Assembly (NCBI GenBank): GCA_903911355.1
Contig: CAIWDD010000131.1
Span: 1 to 51,605 of the forward strand
Direction: 5' to 3'
Source of the DNA: an uncultured Nodularia sp.
GTDB taxonomy: Bacteria; Cyanobacteriota; Cyanobacteriia; Cyanobacteriales; Nostocaceae
DNA length: 51,605 bases
Part shown: piece after piece, positions 17,395-28,146 of the stretch
How the letters are laid out: every line of letters starts with the position of its first letter
Numbering within the stretch: the stretch's first letter is position 1
The notes under the pieces: model-generated
What the model was told of the DNA's origin: nothing
Database searches by the model: none
What the model saw: the letters and a program-made list of their open reading frames with translations, nothing else
Translations under genes and position numbers: made by a program

Positions 17395-19506
17395 ATGACT
17401 TCCCTGATTCGTTTTTTGATGTGCGCTCCTGACCACTACGATGTAGACTATGTGATTAATCCCTGGATGGAAGGGAATATTCATAAGTCTTCGCGCGATC
17501 GCGCTGTGGAACAGTGGCACAAACTGTATAACATCCTTAAACAACACGCTATCGTCGATTTAGTAACGCCCCAAATAGGTTGGCCTGACATGGTGTTTAC
17601 CGCCAATGCTGGGTTAGTCTTGGGGGAAAATGTCGTCCTCAGCCGATTTCTGCACAAAGAACGTCAGGGTGAGGAGCCTTTCTTTCAAACTTGGTTTGAA
17701 GAAAACGGTTACACAGTTCATTTACTCCCTAAAGACTTACCCTTTGAAGGTGCTGGAGATGCACTGTTAGATCGGGAAGGACGTTGGTTATGGGCGGGAT
17801 ATGGTTTTCGTTCTGAATTAGATTCTCACCCTTATTTAGCTAAATGGTTAGATATTGAGGTGTTATCCCTGCGTTTAACTGATGAGCGTTTCTATCACTT
17901 AGATACTTGCTTTTGTCCTTTAGCTAACGGCTATTTATTATATTATCCTGGTGCTTTTGATGCCTATTCTAACCGTTTAATTGAAATGCGGGTTGCACCA
18001 GAAAAGCGCATAGCAATTACCGAAGCTGATGCTGTCAACTTTGCCTGTAATGCGGTGAATGTAGAAAGCATTGTGATTATGAATAAAGCCAGCAATGCTT
18101 TAAAAACAAGTTTAGCAGAGGCGGGCTTCCGAGTCATTGAAACGCCACTGACAGAATTTCTTAAGGCTGGTGGTGCTGCTAAATGTCTGACCCTACGTGT
18201 TACTGAGCCAATAGATATTAATATTCATGCTAATGTTTCCGTAGAAAGCCGGATGATTCGGTTAGAAGGGCATTTACTGGACTCTGGTGTGATTAACCAG
18301 GCTCTAGATTTAATTGTAGATGGTGGTGGTAGTTTCCAAGTGATGAATTTCACCTTGGGAGAACAACGCCAGAGTACATCAGCTGCTGAGGTGAAAGTTT
18401 CAGCCCCCTCCCATGAGGTGATGGAAGAAATCATCTCTGAGTTAATTGATTTGGGGGCTGTGGATTTACCCCAAGATGAACGGGATGCTAAACTGGGCCC
18501 TGTGATTCAAGCCGGGGTGGCTCCTGATGATTTCTACGTCAGTACTATTTATCCCACGGAAGTACGGATTAATGGTGAGTGGGTGAAGGTGCATAATCAG
18601 CGCATGGATGGCGCGATCGCCATCACTCAAACTCCCGATGGCTTAGTGGCTCGGTGTAAACTTTTACGTGAGTTGGAGATTGGCGACAGGGTAGTTATAG
18701 ATGTGCAAGGTATCCGTAGCATTCGCAAAGCTGAATCACGGGAACAGCGTCACGCTCAAGAATTTACCTTTATGTCTTCGGGGGTTTCCAGCGAAAGACG
18801 TGTAGAATTAGTGGTGGAGCAAGTAGCCTGGGAGTTACGTAAAATTAGGGATGCTGGTGGTAAAGTAGTTGTGACGGCAGGCCCAGTAGTGATTCACACA
18901 GGGGGCGGTGAACACTTAGCGCGGTTAATTCGGGAAGGATATGTACAGGCGCTCTTAGGGGGGAATGCGATCGCCGTCCACGACATCGAGCAAAACATGA
19001 TGGGAACTTCCTTGGGTGTGGACATGAAACGAGGTGTCGCCGTCCTGGGGGGACATCGCCATCACCTGAAGGTAATTAACACTATCCGCCGTTATGGCAG
19101 CATTGCCAAGGCTGTGGCTGCTGGAGTGATTCCCAGTGGTGTCATGTATGAATGTGTCACTAATAACGTACCTTTCAGCCTAGCGGGCTCGATTCGGGAT
19201 GACGGACCTCTACCTGATACCCAAATGAATTTGATTAAAGCCCAGGAGGAATACGCCCAACTCATTCAAGGTGCGGAGATGGTTTTAATGCTATCTAGTA
19301 TGCTGCACTCTATTGGTGTGGGAAATATGACTCCGGCTGGGGTGAAAATGGTCTGTGTAGATATTAATCCAGCTGTAGTGACTAAATTAAGCGATCGCGG
19401 TTCTGTAGAATCAGTAGGTGTAGTGACAGATGTGGGTTTATTCCTGAGTCTGTTAATTCAGCAGTTGGATAAGTTGACAAGTCCCTATGTGGCTAGTGTA
19501 GGTTAA
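17395..19506 (+). CDS. agrE: Bifunctional arginine dihydrolase / ornithine cyclodeaminase (AgrE/ArgZ)
   Basis: The 703-residue length and both domains match the cyanobacterial AgrE/ArgZ enzyme. The N-terminal amidinotransferase-fold domain (about 1-275) turns arginine into ornithine, CO2 and ammonia. It shows the residues known for this enzyme: Asn71 (VFTANAG), His168 (RFYHLD) and Cys264 (AAKCLTL). The C-terminal half (about 285-703) is the LOR/SDH-like domain that converts ornithine to proline with NAD, with GGNAIAVHDIE and VKMVCVDINPA as nucleotide-binding-like parts. In diazotrophic cyanobacteria it mobilises nitrogen from arginine and cyanophycin. It is apparently monocistronic; the ATG at 17395 is the first in frame. 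Confidence 0.95.
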   Translation: MTSLIRFLMCAPDHYDVDYVINPWMEGNIHKSSRDRAVEQWHKLYNILKQHAIVDLVTPQIGWPDMVFTANAGLVLGENVVLSRFLHKERQGEEPFFQTWFEENGYTVHLLPKDLPFEGAGDALLDREGRWLWAGYGFRSELDSHPYLAKWLDIEVLSLRLTDERFYHLDTCFCPLANGYLLYYPGAFDAYSNRLIEMRVAPEKRIAITEADAVNFACNAVNVESIVIMNKASNALKTSLAEAGFRVIETPLTEFLKAGGAAKCLTLRVTEPIDINIHANVSVESRMIRLEGHLLDSGVINQALDLIVDGGGSFQVMNFTLGEQRQSTSAAEVKVSAPSHEVMEEIISELIDLGAVDLPQDERDAKLGPVIQAGVAPDDFYVSTIYPTEVRINGEWVKVHNQRMDGAIAITQTPDGLVARCKLLRELEIGDRVVIDVQGIRSIRKAESREQRHAQEFTFMSSGVSSERRVELVVEQVAWELRKIRDAGGKVVVTAGPVVIHTGGGEHLARLIREGYVQALLGGNAIAVHDIEQNMMGTSLGVDMKRGVAVLGGHRHHLKVINTIRRYGSIAKAVAAGVIPSGVMYECVTNNVPFSLAGSIRDDGPLPDTQMNLIKAQEEYAQLIQGAEMVLMLSSMLHSIGVGNMTPAGVKMVCVDINPAVVTKLSDRGSVESVGVVTDVGLFLSLLIQQLDKLTSPYVASVG

Positions 19507-19517
19507 GAAATGTTGCA

Positions 19518-19540
19518 CGCAAAGTCGCAAAGGCGCAAAG
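19518..19540. repeat. Short tandem CGCAAAG repeat
   Basis: Three copies of CGCAAAG separated by single T and G bases (8-base period), between the agrE stop and the next start. This is a common short repeat in Nostocales intergenic DNA. Confidence 0.7.
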
Positions 19541-19546
19541 AAGAAG

Positions 19547-20071
19547 ATGTCCAGAGTAGTGTTTCAGCAAGATGTACAGATTAATTGGGTGAGTTTTATT
19601 GCTGATTTCCTGTTGGTGGGGATGGTTTTTGGACCCCCTCTTGCTCCTTTCTTGGCTGCGTCTGATGTGTCTTTGCTCGGCAGGATTGCGGATATTATTT
19701 ACTTCATGGGTAATCATGTCTGTCCGCAACCTCATATGGGACTAGATTTAGCACCCCCGTTTATTATGGCTGTGTGTATGCGCTGCTATGGTACTGTGAC
19801 GGGGTTGCTAGTTACTCGCTTGTTATATGGGGTAACCGGTGGTAAAGGTTTTTACTGGTTAACTCAATACGGCTGGAATGGTGCAGCCTTAGCTAGTGTG
19901 TTGATGATGGCTTACCCCTTGGAATTAGCAGCCCAAGTTTTCGGGTTGTGGGATTTTAATAATTATTTAGTTACACCTTTTGGGTTAATTACCGGTTTGG
20001 CTTGGGGTTTATTTACTATGCCGATTTTACATCAGTCCCCGGCTGTGTTGTTCAGCAATGCTACTGAGTAG
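19547..20071 (+). CDS. DUF2085-family membrane protein
   Basis: A 174-residue integral membrane protein with about four hydrophobic helices. It has the DUF2085 signature: a CPQPHMGL segment, then MAVCMRCYGTVTGLLVTRLL, whose Cys-x-x-Cys-Tyr-Gly motif defines the family. The biochemical role is unknown. The ATG at 19547 is 40 bases after agrE with a repeat in between, so co-transcription with agrE is possible. It converges with the amidase gene and overlaps its 3' end by about 11 bases. Confidence 0.8.
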   Translation: MSRVVFQQDVQINWVSFIADFLLVGMVFGPPLAPFLAASDVSLLGRIADIIYFMGNHVCPQPHMGLDLAPPFIMAVCMRCYGTVTGLLVTRLLYGVTGGKGFYWLTQYGWNGAALASVLMMAYPLELAAQVFGLWDFNNYLVTPFGLITGLAWGLFTMPILHQSPAVLFSNATE

Positions 20072-21869
20072 TTTTAAACCACTCTACAATTCCCTGAGCT
20101 AAGGCTTTTGATAATTTTTTCTGTTCCTGAGAATTTGTCAACCATTCAAACTCTTGGGGATTAATCATAAAACCTAATTCCAATAACACCGATGGCGCAG
20201 CTGTGGGACGTGTCAGGGCCAGATTATTCCAGAACACACCATAGGAGGGTCTGTTCAGCTTTTTGACTAAATAATTGTGCAGGAAGACAGCTAGGCTGTG
20301 GCCTTGGGGATGATACCAAAAAGTACCTATCCCCTTGGTGTTTTCAGCGTCACCACTATCCGGTAAAGCATTGTAATGTATGGAAAGGGCTATGGCCGGT
20401 TCTTCTCGATGTATCATAGCCATGCGATCGCCTAAAGAAACCTCAATATCACTATCCCTAGTCATCACAACGGAGGCTCCTAATTTTACCAACTCATCCC
20501 GTAATAATTGGGAGACGACTAAATTAACTTCTTTTTCTGTATATCCAGTTGGACCGACAGCACCGGATTCTTTGCCACCATGTCCGGGATCGAGTAGAAT
20601 CTTGATATCAGATAGGGGTTTTCGTCTTTTCCGTCCCCTTGTTGGCGGATGACGCAAAGCTAAAATCAGGGTTGTATTCTCGTATCTGAGCTTATATCCC
20701 CACTGTTGACTTGTTTTCAGGTTAAAGGCATATTTCACCTGTTCTGGAGCTACCTGCTGCCAATCTAGACGAGAAATTAAAGGGTCATCATCCAAACGGA
20801 TTATGTCTGTTTGGGCGGTAGTATTGTAAAGTGTGATAGTGAAATGATCATCGCTCTGTTCCACGCTCACGGGTACAGGAACTTGTAGAGGGAAAACTAT
20901 CTCTGTCGTACCAGGAATCCGGCGATATCCGACACTGCGAATCGTTGTGCGTGGCGGAATTGCACCTGGTAAAACACGAGTCTCCCTGCTATGAATCCAA
21001 CCACCATAGTCTAGGCGTAACCATTCACCTTCACGCCCTGTAATTGATGCTTGTGTACCTTTGGGGAGTGGGGTAAGTCGTGAATAATCTGTACCTGGTC
21101 CTGTCCGCGCTACCCCTGCATCTGCTACTACCTCGCCAACTTGTAAGTTTCCAGGTGAGAGAATTTGAATTTTGCCAGTTCCTGGTTGAGTTATCGTCTC
21201 GCCGTTGAGTGTTAGTTGAAATTCTGGTTTCCCCAAATCTATGCTTTTCCCATCAGCAATCATGTTGTTACCATCGATTGAGGTTAGGGAAACAGCTTGT
21301 TGAAATGTAGTGCAACCCTCATACCTTCCCGGGATCGACTCAGCATGAGGCTGGTTGTTTCCTGTAAGTGCTGCTAAATTACTTGGTAGTCTTACCTGCT
21401 GAGGTTGGGGTGCAAGAGCAATAGTTTGATTTGCCAGATTGACAGATACACTGGCGTTAGGGGGTGCGATGGCGCTAAAACAAATTAATTCTCCGGGTAG
21501 TTTGGCAATGTCGGCTGCTGGAATCAGAGAATCTTTGGCAAAGGCTAATCCTTGAGGTAACACGGCTCCCGTCGCCACCCTTGTAACTTTAATTTCTAGT
21601 TGTTGATTTTGGTGACTGACAGTAAAGAGATTTTCTCCTAACTGCAAAGGGAAACTGGGACCAAAATGCCCAGCTTGACTGCGGTTAATTGCCTTACCAT
21701 TGATGAGAACCTTTCCATCTGGTGGCGCTGTACCAATGAAAAAGATTTTTTCCGCCCTTGTTTGGTGGTTGTTTGGGGGATAAACAATTAATAGTGATGG
21801 TCCGGCCAATGCTACTACAGAGGAGGTAACGATCAACCCTAATATTACTAAACCTAGAAGTTTTTTCAC
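20061..21869 (-). CDS. N-acetylmuramoyl-L-alanine amidase with SH3-like domain
   Basis: A secreted peptidoglycan hydrolase of 602 residues cleaving the bond between MurNAc and L-Ala. The GTG at 21869 gives MKKLLGLVILGLIVTSSVVA, a good signal peptide; the upstream TTG frame start would bury it. Residues about 265-300 form an SH3b-type domain (VADAGVARTGPGTDYSRLTP, then GEWLRLDYGGWI). The C-terminal Amidase_3 domain (from about 415) has the zinc ligands in LLDPGHGGKESGAVG, TEKEVN and LSIHYNA, and the catalytic Glu in LLELGFM. Cyanobacterial amidases of this class act in septal peptidoglycan remodelling; this one's exact role is inferred. Confidence 0.9.
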   Translation of the reverse strand: MKKLLGLVILGLIVTSSVVALAGPSLLIVYPPNNHQTRAEKIFFIGTAPPDGKVLINGKAINRSQAGHFGPSFPLQLGENLFTVSHQNQQLEIKVTRVATGAVLPQGLAFAKDSLIPAADIAKLPGELICFSAIAPPNASVSVNLANQTIALAPQPQQVRLPSNLAALTGNNQPHAESIPGRYEGCTTFQQAVSLTSIDGNNMIADGKSIDLGKPEFQLTLNGETITQPGTGKIQILSPGNLQVGEVVADAGVARTGPGTDYSRLTPLPKGTQASITGREGEWLRLDYGGWIHSRETRVLPGAIPPRTTIRSVGYRRIPGTTEIVFPLQVPVPVSVEQSDDHFTITLYNTTAQTDIIRLDDDPLISRLDWQQVAPEQVKYAFNLKTSQQWGYKLRYENTTLILALRHPPTRGRKRRKPLSDIKILLDPGHGGKESGAVGPTGYTEKEVNLVVSQLLRDELVKLGASVVMTRDSDIEVSLGDRMAMIHREEPAIALSIHYNALPDSGDAENTKGIGTFWYHPQGHSLAVFLHNYLVKKLNRPSYGVFWNNLALTRPTAAPSVLLELGFMINPQEFEWLTNSQEQKKLSKALAQGIVEWFKTTQ

Positions 21870-21956
21870 GACAACAGCACAAAATATTTCACCACAGCAA
21901 ATGTGGCACAATGACGGGATGTTTTTTGAGAAGTTGCTAAAAATTCTAACTACTAA

Positions 21957-23597
<1,641 letters not shown>

Positions 23598-23668
23598 GTA
23601 TATTCTCAAACTCTTATTGAGAAACCAGACAAGTTTCAACCTCAATAAATACAACGATGAGGAAATAA

Positions 23669-23697
23669 ATACCCGACTTCTTCCAGGAGTCGGGTAT
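23669..23697. terminator. Strong hairpin between convergent pyrG and ROK kinase genes
   Basis: ATACCCGACT and AGTCGGGTAT form a perfect 10-bp stem with a nine-base loop. It lies between two convergent genes, which suggests a shared transcription stop, although there is no long T-run on either side. Confidence 0.6.
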
Positions 23698-23719
23698 CTG
23701 CTCATTCACGGCTGTAATT

Positions 23720-24619
23720 CTAATTCCCGTTCCCAACAAGTAATGATGCCAACTTTGCAGCGCCCACCATTCCCGCATAATTCCCTAATTTTGCTGGTAA
23801 AATTTCTAACCTTGCGCGACTCGTAGCCATGACCCGCTGCTCAATTTCTGCCTTCAGTGCCGGGTAAAAAAACTCAAAGCTAGCGCTCACTCCACCACCA
23901 ATAATAACTGCTTGGGGAGTTAAAACGTAAATTAAACTACTTAGACCAATACCCAAACACTTACCATATTCTTGCCAGAAAGTCAAGGCAAATTTATCTC
24001 CCGCCGCCGCCAGTGCGCCTAATTGCCATGCTTCCCGTCCAGTGCGGCGACGAATTGCCGTAGCTGAAGCATACTGTTCTAAAGAACCGGAATTACCACT
24101 CTTACACACAGGCCCATCGGGGTTTAAGGTAATCAAACCCAGTTCCCCAGCAGCGCCTTCATGTCCTACAAACAGTTGGCCATTGAAAATAATGGCACCA
24201 CCAACCCCAGTTCCCAAGGTCAATAAAATTAGATTCTGAAAGTGGCGACCAGCGCCCAACCAAGCTTCTGCCAAACCGGCACAGTTGGCATCATTAGCAA
24301 TAACCGTAGGTTTACCTGTTTTGGCTTCTAACCAGTCCGCTAAAGGCACATTTAGCCATCCCGGTAGGTTGATGGCAATTTGGGCAATGCGTCCGCTTTT
24401 ATCAGCCGGACCGGGAGTACCCACACCAATGGCAATAGCTTGATTATATGGGTCAACTTGAGCGATCGCCTCTATAATTACAGCTACAACAGCTTTTGGT
24501 GTCGATGGTTGGGGAGTGGCTACAGTCAAAGATTTTAAGCAAGTACCATCCTGGTTGAACCGTCCCAGCTTAATGGCTGTCCCCCCCACATCAATACCAA
24601 TTAATTGTGAATTAACCAC
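23720..24619 (-). CDS. ROK-family sugar kinase (probable glucokinase)
   Basis: The 299-residue protein has the N-terminal ATP-binding IGIDVGGTAIKLG, the GVGTPGP segment, the catalytic-region NDANCAGLAEAW (with the Asp base), and LLTLGTGVGGAII, all standard for ROK kinases. It lacks the DNA-binding N-terminus of ROK repressors, so it is an enzyme and probably phosphorylates glucose. In the zinc-binding ROK motif CxCGxxGCxE only the first Cys remains (VCKSGNSGSLE). The start GTG at 24619 gives MVNSQLIGIDVGG. Confidence 0.88.
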   Translation of the reverse strand: MVNSQLIGIDVGGTAIKLGRFNQDGTCLKSLTVATPQPSTPKAVVAVIIEAIAQVDPYNQAIAIGVGTPGPADKSGRIAQIAINLPGWLNVPLADWLEAKTGKPTVIANDANCAGLAEAWLGAGRHFQNLILLTLGTGVGGAIIFNGQLFVGHEGAAGELGLITLNPDGPVCKSGNSGSLEQYASATAIRRRTGREAWQLGALAAAGDKFALTFWQEYGKCLGIGLSSLIYVLTPQAVIIGGGVSASFEFFYPALKAEIEQRVMATSRARLEILPAKLGNYAGMVGAAKLASLLVGNGN

Positions 24620-24650
24620 CTGAAAAAATATAATTTAGCCTTTTTGGGTT

Positions 24651-24842
24651 TTATTGAACAAAAAATCCTGGGTTTGGTGTTTTCTGTGCGTCCATAGGTG
24701 AACTACTAACCATGACTGAATGAAAACTCCTTGGTTCGTCGTACCAAGCTGTCATCGGTGTACCCCGTAATAAGCCCGACAGGGCGACGGATAGCATAAA
24801 CCCACCAGTAGCAGCGGCAATTAAAGAAATATTATCTTTCAC
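24651..24842 (-). CDS. Small conserved-looking membrane protein
   Basis: A 63-residue protein starting at GTG 24842, preceded by AGAGGTTAGA, a good ribosome site. Residues 5-25 (ISLIAAATGGFMLSVALSGLL) form one hydrophobic helix. The rest is polar with MTAWYDEPRSFHS. It lies just upstream of the ROK kinase on the same strand with a 31-base gap. No function known to me; start signals support it as a gene. Confidence 0.6.
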   Translation of the reverse strand: MKDNISLIAAATGGFMLSVALSGLLRGTPMTAWYDEPRSFHSVMVSSSPMDAQKTPNPGFFVQ

Positions 24843-24892
24843 TCTAACCTCTTGGTAATAACTTCAACAATATTTAGATAGGGAAATAGTAA

Positions 24893-25789
24893 CTATTTCC
24901 GCATTCTATTTTCTCGCCGTAATCGAGGATTGACAAATTCATTTAAACCCTCACCTAGTAGTGATAACCCTACTACCATTAATGTCATGGCTAAACCGGG
25001 GAAGAGAGTAGTCCACCAAATTCCCGTGGGTAGGGCTTCTAAGGCTTGTCTTAAGTCATGTCCCCATTCTGGAACTTCTTCGGGAAGTCCTAGTCCCAAA
25101 AAGCCTAAACCGCCTAATACTAAAATGGCATCGGCGGCGTTGAGAGTAAATAGTACGGGTACACTTTGAATGACGTTAAAAAATAGATAGCGCCATAGTA
25201 CAACCCAAGTGGAAGCACCCATGGCTTGAGCCGCTTCAATAAATACCTCTTTCTTAACGCTCACAGTGTGGTTACGTACTACGCGATAATATTGGGGAAT
25301 GTAGGCAATACTAATGGCGATCGCCGCATTGAAAATTCCCCGCCCCACGACAAAAGCCAGTGTCACAGACAGTAGTAGCCCCGGTAATGTGTAAATACTA
25401 TCCATGAGGAACAGCAACACCCGATCTAACTTACCCCCCAGATAGCCACTCACCATCCCCAATGGCACACCAATAATCATACTAATTGCTGTAGCTAAGA
25501 TCACTACTTGCAGCGCAGCTTGGGCACCAAATAATGTACGAGAAAATACATCATGTCCCAAGCGACTCGTACCAAACCAATATTTAGCTGATGGTGGTTC
25601 TTGGATGGGGTTAGAAAGGAACTCTCTGGGGTTTTGTAACCATCCCCAAGCCTCTAACAGGGGCGCAAAAAATGCTAAAAAGAGGAAGAATAGGGTAATG
25701 GCGATGCCAATGACCATTAATTTCTGGGACAGGTGGGAATTTTGGGCGAAACGGATAAATTTCGGTAACTGAGGTTTATTTATGGCCAT
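24893..25789 (-). CDS. ABC transporter permease, DppC/OppC type
   Basis: Inner-membrane permease of a peptide or nickel-type ABC importer. The 298-residue protein has one N-terminal helix, a periplasmic segment with YWFGTSRLGHDVFSRTLFGA (typical DppC), and about five further helices. The EAA coupling motif is EAAQAMGASTWVVLWRYLFF. I start at ATG 25789 (MAINKPQLPK); the upstream TTG at 25822 lies next to a terminator stem. No binding protein, second permease or ATPase lies next to it, so its partners are elsewhere in the genome. Substrate unknown. Confidence 0.9.
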   Translation of the reverse strand: MAINKPQLPKFIRFAQNSHLSQKLMVIGIAITLFFLFLAFFAPLLEAWGWLQNPREFLSNPIQEPPSAKYWFGTSRLGHDVFSRTLFGAQAALQVVILATAISMIIGVPLGMVSGYLGGKLDRVLLFLMDSIYTLPGLLLSVTLAFVVGRGIFNAAIAISIAYIPQYYRVVRNHTVSVKKEVFIEAAQAMGASTWVVLWRYLFFNVIQSVPVLFTLNAADAILVLGGLGFLGLGLPEEVPEWGHDLRQALEALPTGIWWTTLFPGLAMTLMVVGLSLLGEGLNEFVNPRLRRENRMRK

Positions 25790-25811
25790 GAGAGAGCGCA
25801 TGCATCCAGCA

Positions 25812-25854
25812 AGATATAACAAACGCTCCTCTTGGCTGAGAGCTAAGAGGAGCG
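25812..25854 (-). terminator. Terminator-like hairpin downstream of the NTRC gene
   Basis: CGCTCCTCTT and AAGAGGAGCG form a 10-bp stem, extended inward by GCT/AGC after one wobble pair. On the minus strand it is followed by TTTGTTATAT. It separates the NTRC transcript from the ABC permease gene. Confidence 0.7.
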
Positions 25855-25959
25855 GGTTCTTTGATAGTAGAGGCTTTGAAACCCTCTGCGATCAAAGTTT
25901 TTCCACTTCCCTATACTTTTAGAAGCGAGTCCGGGTGAAGTTTTTCTGTTTCATATTCT

Positions 25960-27327
25960 CTAAAGATAACTCGAAATCATTTGACGATAATCGCTCTTTT
26001 GCTTCACACCTTTGACTTCTTTCAATAATTCTTGATGTTTAAACAACTGAATCGTGGGTGTACCAGTTATCCCAGCATTCTCCGCAATCTGAGGGTCTTT
26101 GTCAATGTCAATTTCCACAAAGTGAATTTTGCCTGTAAATTCATCCACGACTTTATTTAATATCGGCTTCAGAGTATGACAAGGACCACAACCAGGGGAT
26201 ACATATTTCACCACCAGCAAGCGATCGCTTTCATGGAATAATTTCCTTAAAGCATAACCCCCTTCATGGCGTGTGGCCTGTAAATTAAATCCAGCCTCCT
26301 CTTGGGCTTCAGTTTTATTGGTGGTTTGGGGTTCCAATTCGCTCTCTACTGTAGCTGATTGATGAAATTCTGTAATTAAATTCCGTGATGATAACCAGCG
26401 TTCTGCCAACATGGCCGCCATACAGCCAGTACCCGCCGCGGTAATTGCTTGACGAAACTCGTGGTCTTGCACATCCCCAGCTGCAAATACACCTTCTACA
26501 CTGGTTTCTACAGAACCATTTTTAGTCACAATATAACCCACATCGTCTAATTCTAGCTGTCCTTTAAATAAGGCTGTATTGGGACTATGACCAATGGCGT
26601 AAAATAAACCTTTGGCGTGGATTTCCCTTTCTTCCCCAGTTTGATTATTACGTACTTTTACCCCGGACATCTGACCATCGCCGAAGATGTCCACAGCTTC
26701 AGTGTGCCAATGTACTTCGATTTTTGGGCTACTTAAAACCCTGTCTTGCATGGCTTTAGATGCTCGCATTTTATCAGAACGCACCAGTAGATTTACCTTA
26801 GAACCGTATTTAGTCAGGTAAATAGACTCCTCCGCCGCCGAGTCACCAGCACCAATGACAGCTAATTCTGCACCGCGGAAAATTGGTGTTGCACCATCGC
26901 AAATTGCACAAGCAGATATCCCTCGACTCCAGAACTTATGTTCACTAGGTAAACCTAGACGCTTGGCTGTAGCACCAGTGGCTATAACTATACTATGGGT
27001 TTTTAGTTCCCTTTCCTGCGATCGCACTATAAAAGGACGTTGGCTCAAATCCACAGATATTACATCCTCAGTATATAACTGTGCCCCCCACCGTTCAGCT
27101 TGCGCCTTCATTTGATCCATTAGTTCCGGTCCGGTAATACCTTGGGGAAACCCCGGAAAATTTTCTACTTCCGTTGTTGTCATCAATTGACCCCCGGGTA
27201 AACCCCCCATTTCAAAACCTTCAAATACTACCGGTTTTAAATTTGCTCGTCCTGCATATATGGCCGCTGTGTATCCTGCTGGGCCAGAACCAATAATTAC
27301 CAAATTTTCTACAGTCGGGTTAGTCAT
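25960..27327 (-). CDS. NADPH-dependent thioredoxin reductase with fused thioredoxin domain (NTRC)
   Basis: A 455-residue fusion. Residues 1-320 are a flavoprotein thioredoxin reductase with the FAD motif [15 protein letters not shown], redox cysteines Cys140 and Cys143 in SACAICDGA, and the NADPH motif GAGDSAAEE. After a linker, residues about 355-455 form a thioredoxin with active site [14 protein letters not shown] (Cys380, Cys383). This NTRC architecture is typical of cyanobacteria and chloroplasts, where it reduces 2-Cys peroxiredoxin and tunes photosynthetic metabolism using NADPH. A terminator-like hairpin follows at 25854-25812. Confidence 0.95.
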   Translation of the reverse strand: MTNPTVENLVIIGSGPAGYTAAIYAGRANLKPVVFEGFEMGGLPGGQLMTTTEVENFPGFPQGITGPELMDQMKAQAERWGAQLYTEDVISVDLSQRPFIVRSQERELKTHSIVIATGATAKRLGLPSEHKFWSRGISACAICDGATPIFRGAELAVIGAGDSAAEESIYLTKYGSKVNLLVRSDKMRASKAMQDRVLSSPKIEVHWHTEAVDIFGDGQMSGVKVRNNQTGEEREIHAKGLFYAIGHSPNTALFKGQLELDDVGYIVTKNGSVETSVEGVFAAGDVQDHEFRQAITAAGTGCMAAMLAERWLSSRNLITEFHQSATVESELEPQTTNKTEAQEEAGFNLQATRHEGGYALRKLFHESDRLLVVKYVSPGCGPCHTLKPILNKVVDEFTGKIHFVEIDIDKDPQIAENAGITGTPTIQLFKHQELLKEVKGVKQKSDYRQMISSYL

Positions 27328-27597
27328 AGGGGTTAAGTAAACTCATAACGACTCCGTTTAATATACCATAATTAGTGCAGGAATGGGGATAAAAGAAAAC
27401 ATATAACCTCACCTGAGAAAGAAGACCAGCGGAAATTTTTGCATGGGGGTGATATGAAAGTCCAGGAATATGGAACAATTGTATAGTATAATAAAAACAC
27501 AGTACCCATGGGAGCTAAAAATATTGGGGTTTTCAGCATTTCCCAAAAAATGAGAAAATGGGAAATTAACCATTACAAAACTTTAAATACAGACATC

Positions 27598-27936
27598 ATG
27601 GCAAAAATCCAGTTTTGCAGAGGAATCGACGAGGAAGTAATTCCAGAAGTACGCTTAACCCGTTCCCGCAGTGGCGACAGTGGGACAGCAACGTTTATTT
27701 TCACCAATCCGCGCATTTTAGATCAAGGTAACACGGAGGAAATCACCGGGATGTACTTGATTGACGAGGAAGGAGAAATTGTTACCCGAGAAGTTAAGGG
27801 TAAGTTCATCAATGGGAAGCCAGAAGCCTTAGAAGCTGTTCATCTGATGAAATCTGCTGCAGAATGGGAGCGCTTTATGCGCTTCATGGAACGCTATGCG
27901 GCAGAAAATGATTTGGGATTTAACAAGGCTCAATAG
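27598..27936 (+). CDS. psb28: Photosystem II assembly protein Psb28
   Basis: Psb28 binds early PSII intermediates (with CP47/D2) on the cytoplasmic side and protects them during assembly. The 112-residue protein begins [20 protein letters not shown] and ends with a helical [16 protein letters not shown], matching the family in full. I use the ATG at 27598; an upstream in-frame ATG at 27508 adds 30 residues that do not belong. TATAAT at 27487-27492 may be part of its promoter. Confidence 0.95.
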   Translation: MAKIQFCRGIDEEVIPEVRLTRSRSGDSGTATFIFTNPRILDQGNTEEITGMYLIDEEGEIVTREVKGKFINGKPEALEAVHLMKSAAEWERFMRFMERYAAENDLGFNKAQ

Positions 27937-27947
27937 ATATCCGATAT

Positions 27948-28010
27948 ACAGCAGATTTCATCTGAGTAGGTACAAGGGCGGGCAAGATGCCCACCCCACA
28001 GAAGTTTTAT
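27948..28010. repeat. Dispersed 63-base repeat, copy 2
   Basis: Differs from 17161-17223 at only a few bases. The GGGCGGGCA / TGCCCACCC arms can pair around AGA with a single mismatch. It lies just after psb28. Confidence 0.85.
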
Positions 28011-28079
28011 CATTTGATGGAATTGGTATAACGCAACCGACAAGAGACATTTAATCTGACACTTGGGTAAGTCCTATGA

Positions 28080-28108
28080 TCAAAAAAACTCCCTATATTA
28101 GGGAGTTT
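28080..28108 (-). terminator. Terminator of mraY (possibly bidirectional with psb28)
   Basis: AAACTCCCTA and TAGGGAGTTT form a perfect 10-bp stem with a three-base loop. On the minus strand the arm is part of a run of seven T (TTTTTTTGATC), so it ends mraY. On the plus strand the stem is followed by GTATTTTG, which may help stop psb28 transcripts. Confidence 0.85.
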
Positions 28109-28146
28109 GTATTTTGTTAAATGATTTTCTCAAAAGTTGTGAAATT

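Noticed and set aside
23617-23826. 69-codon frame after pyrG
   Set aside because: It reads through the convergent terminator hairpin and into the antisense of the ROK kinase gene.
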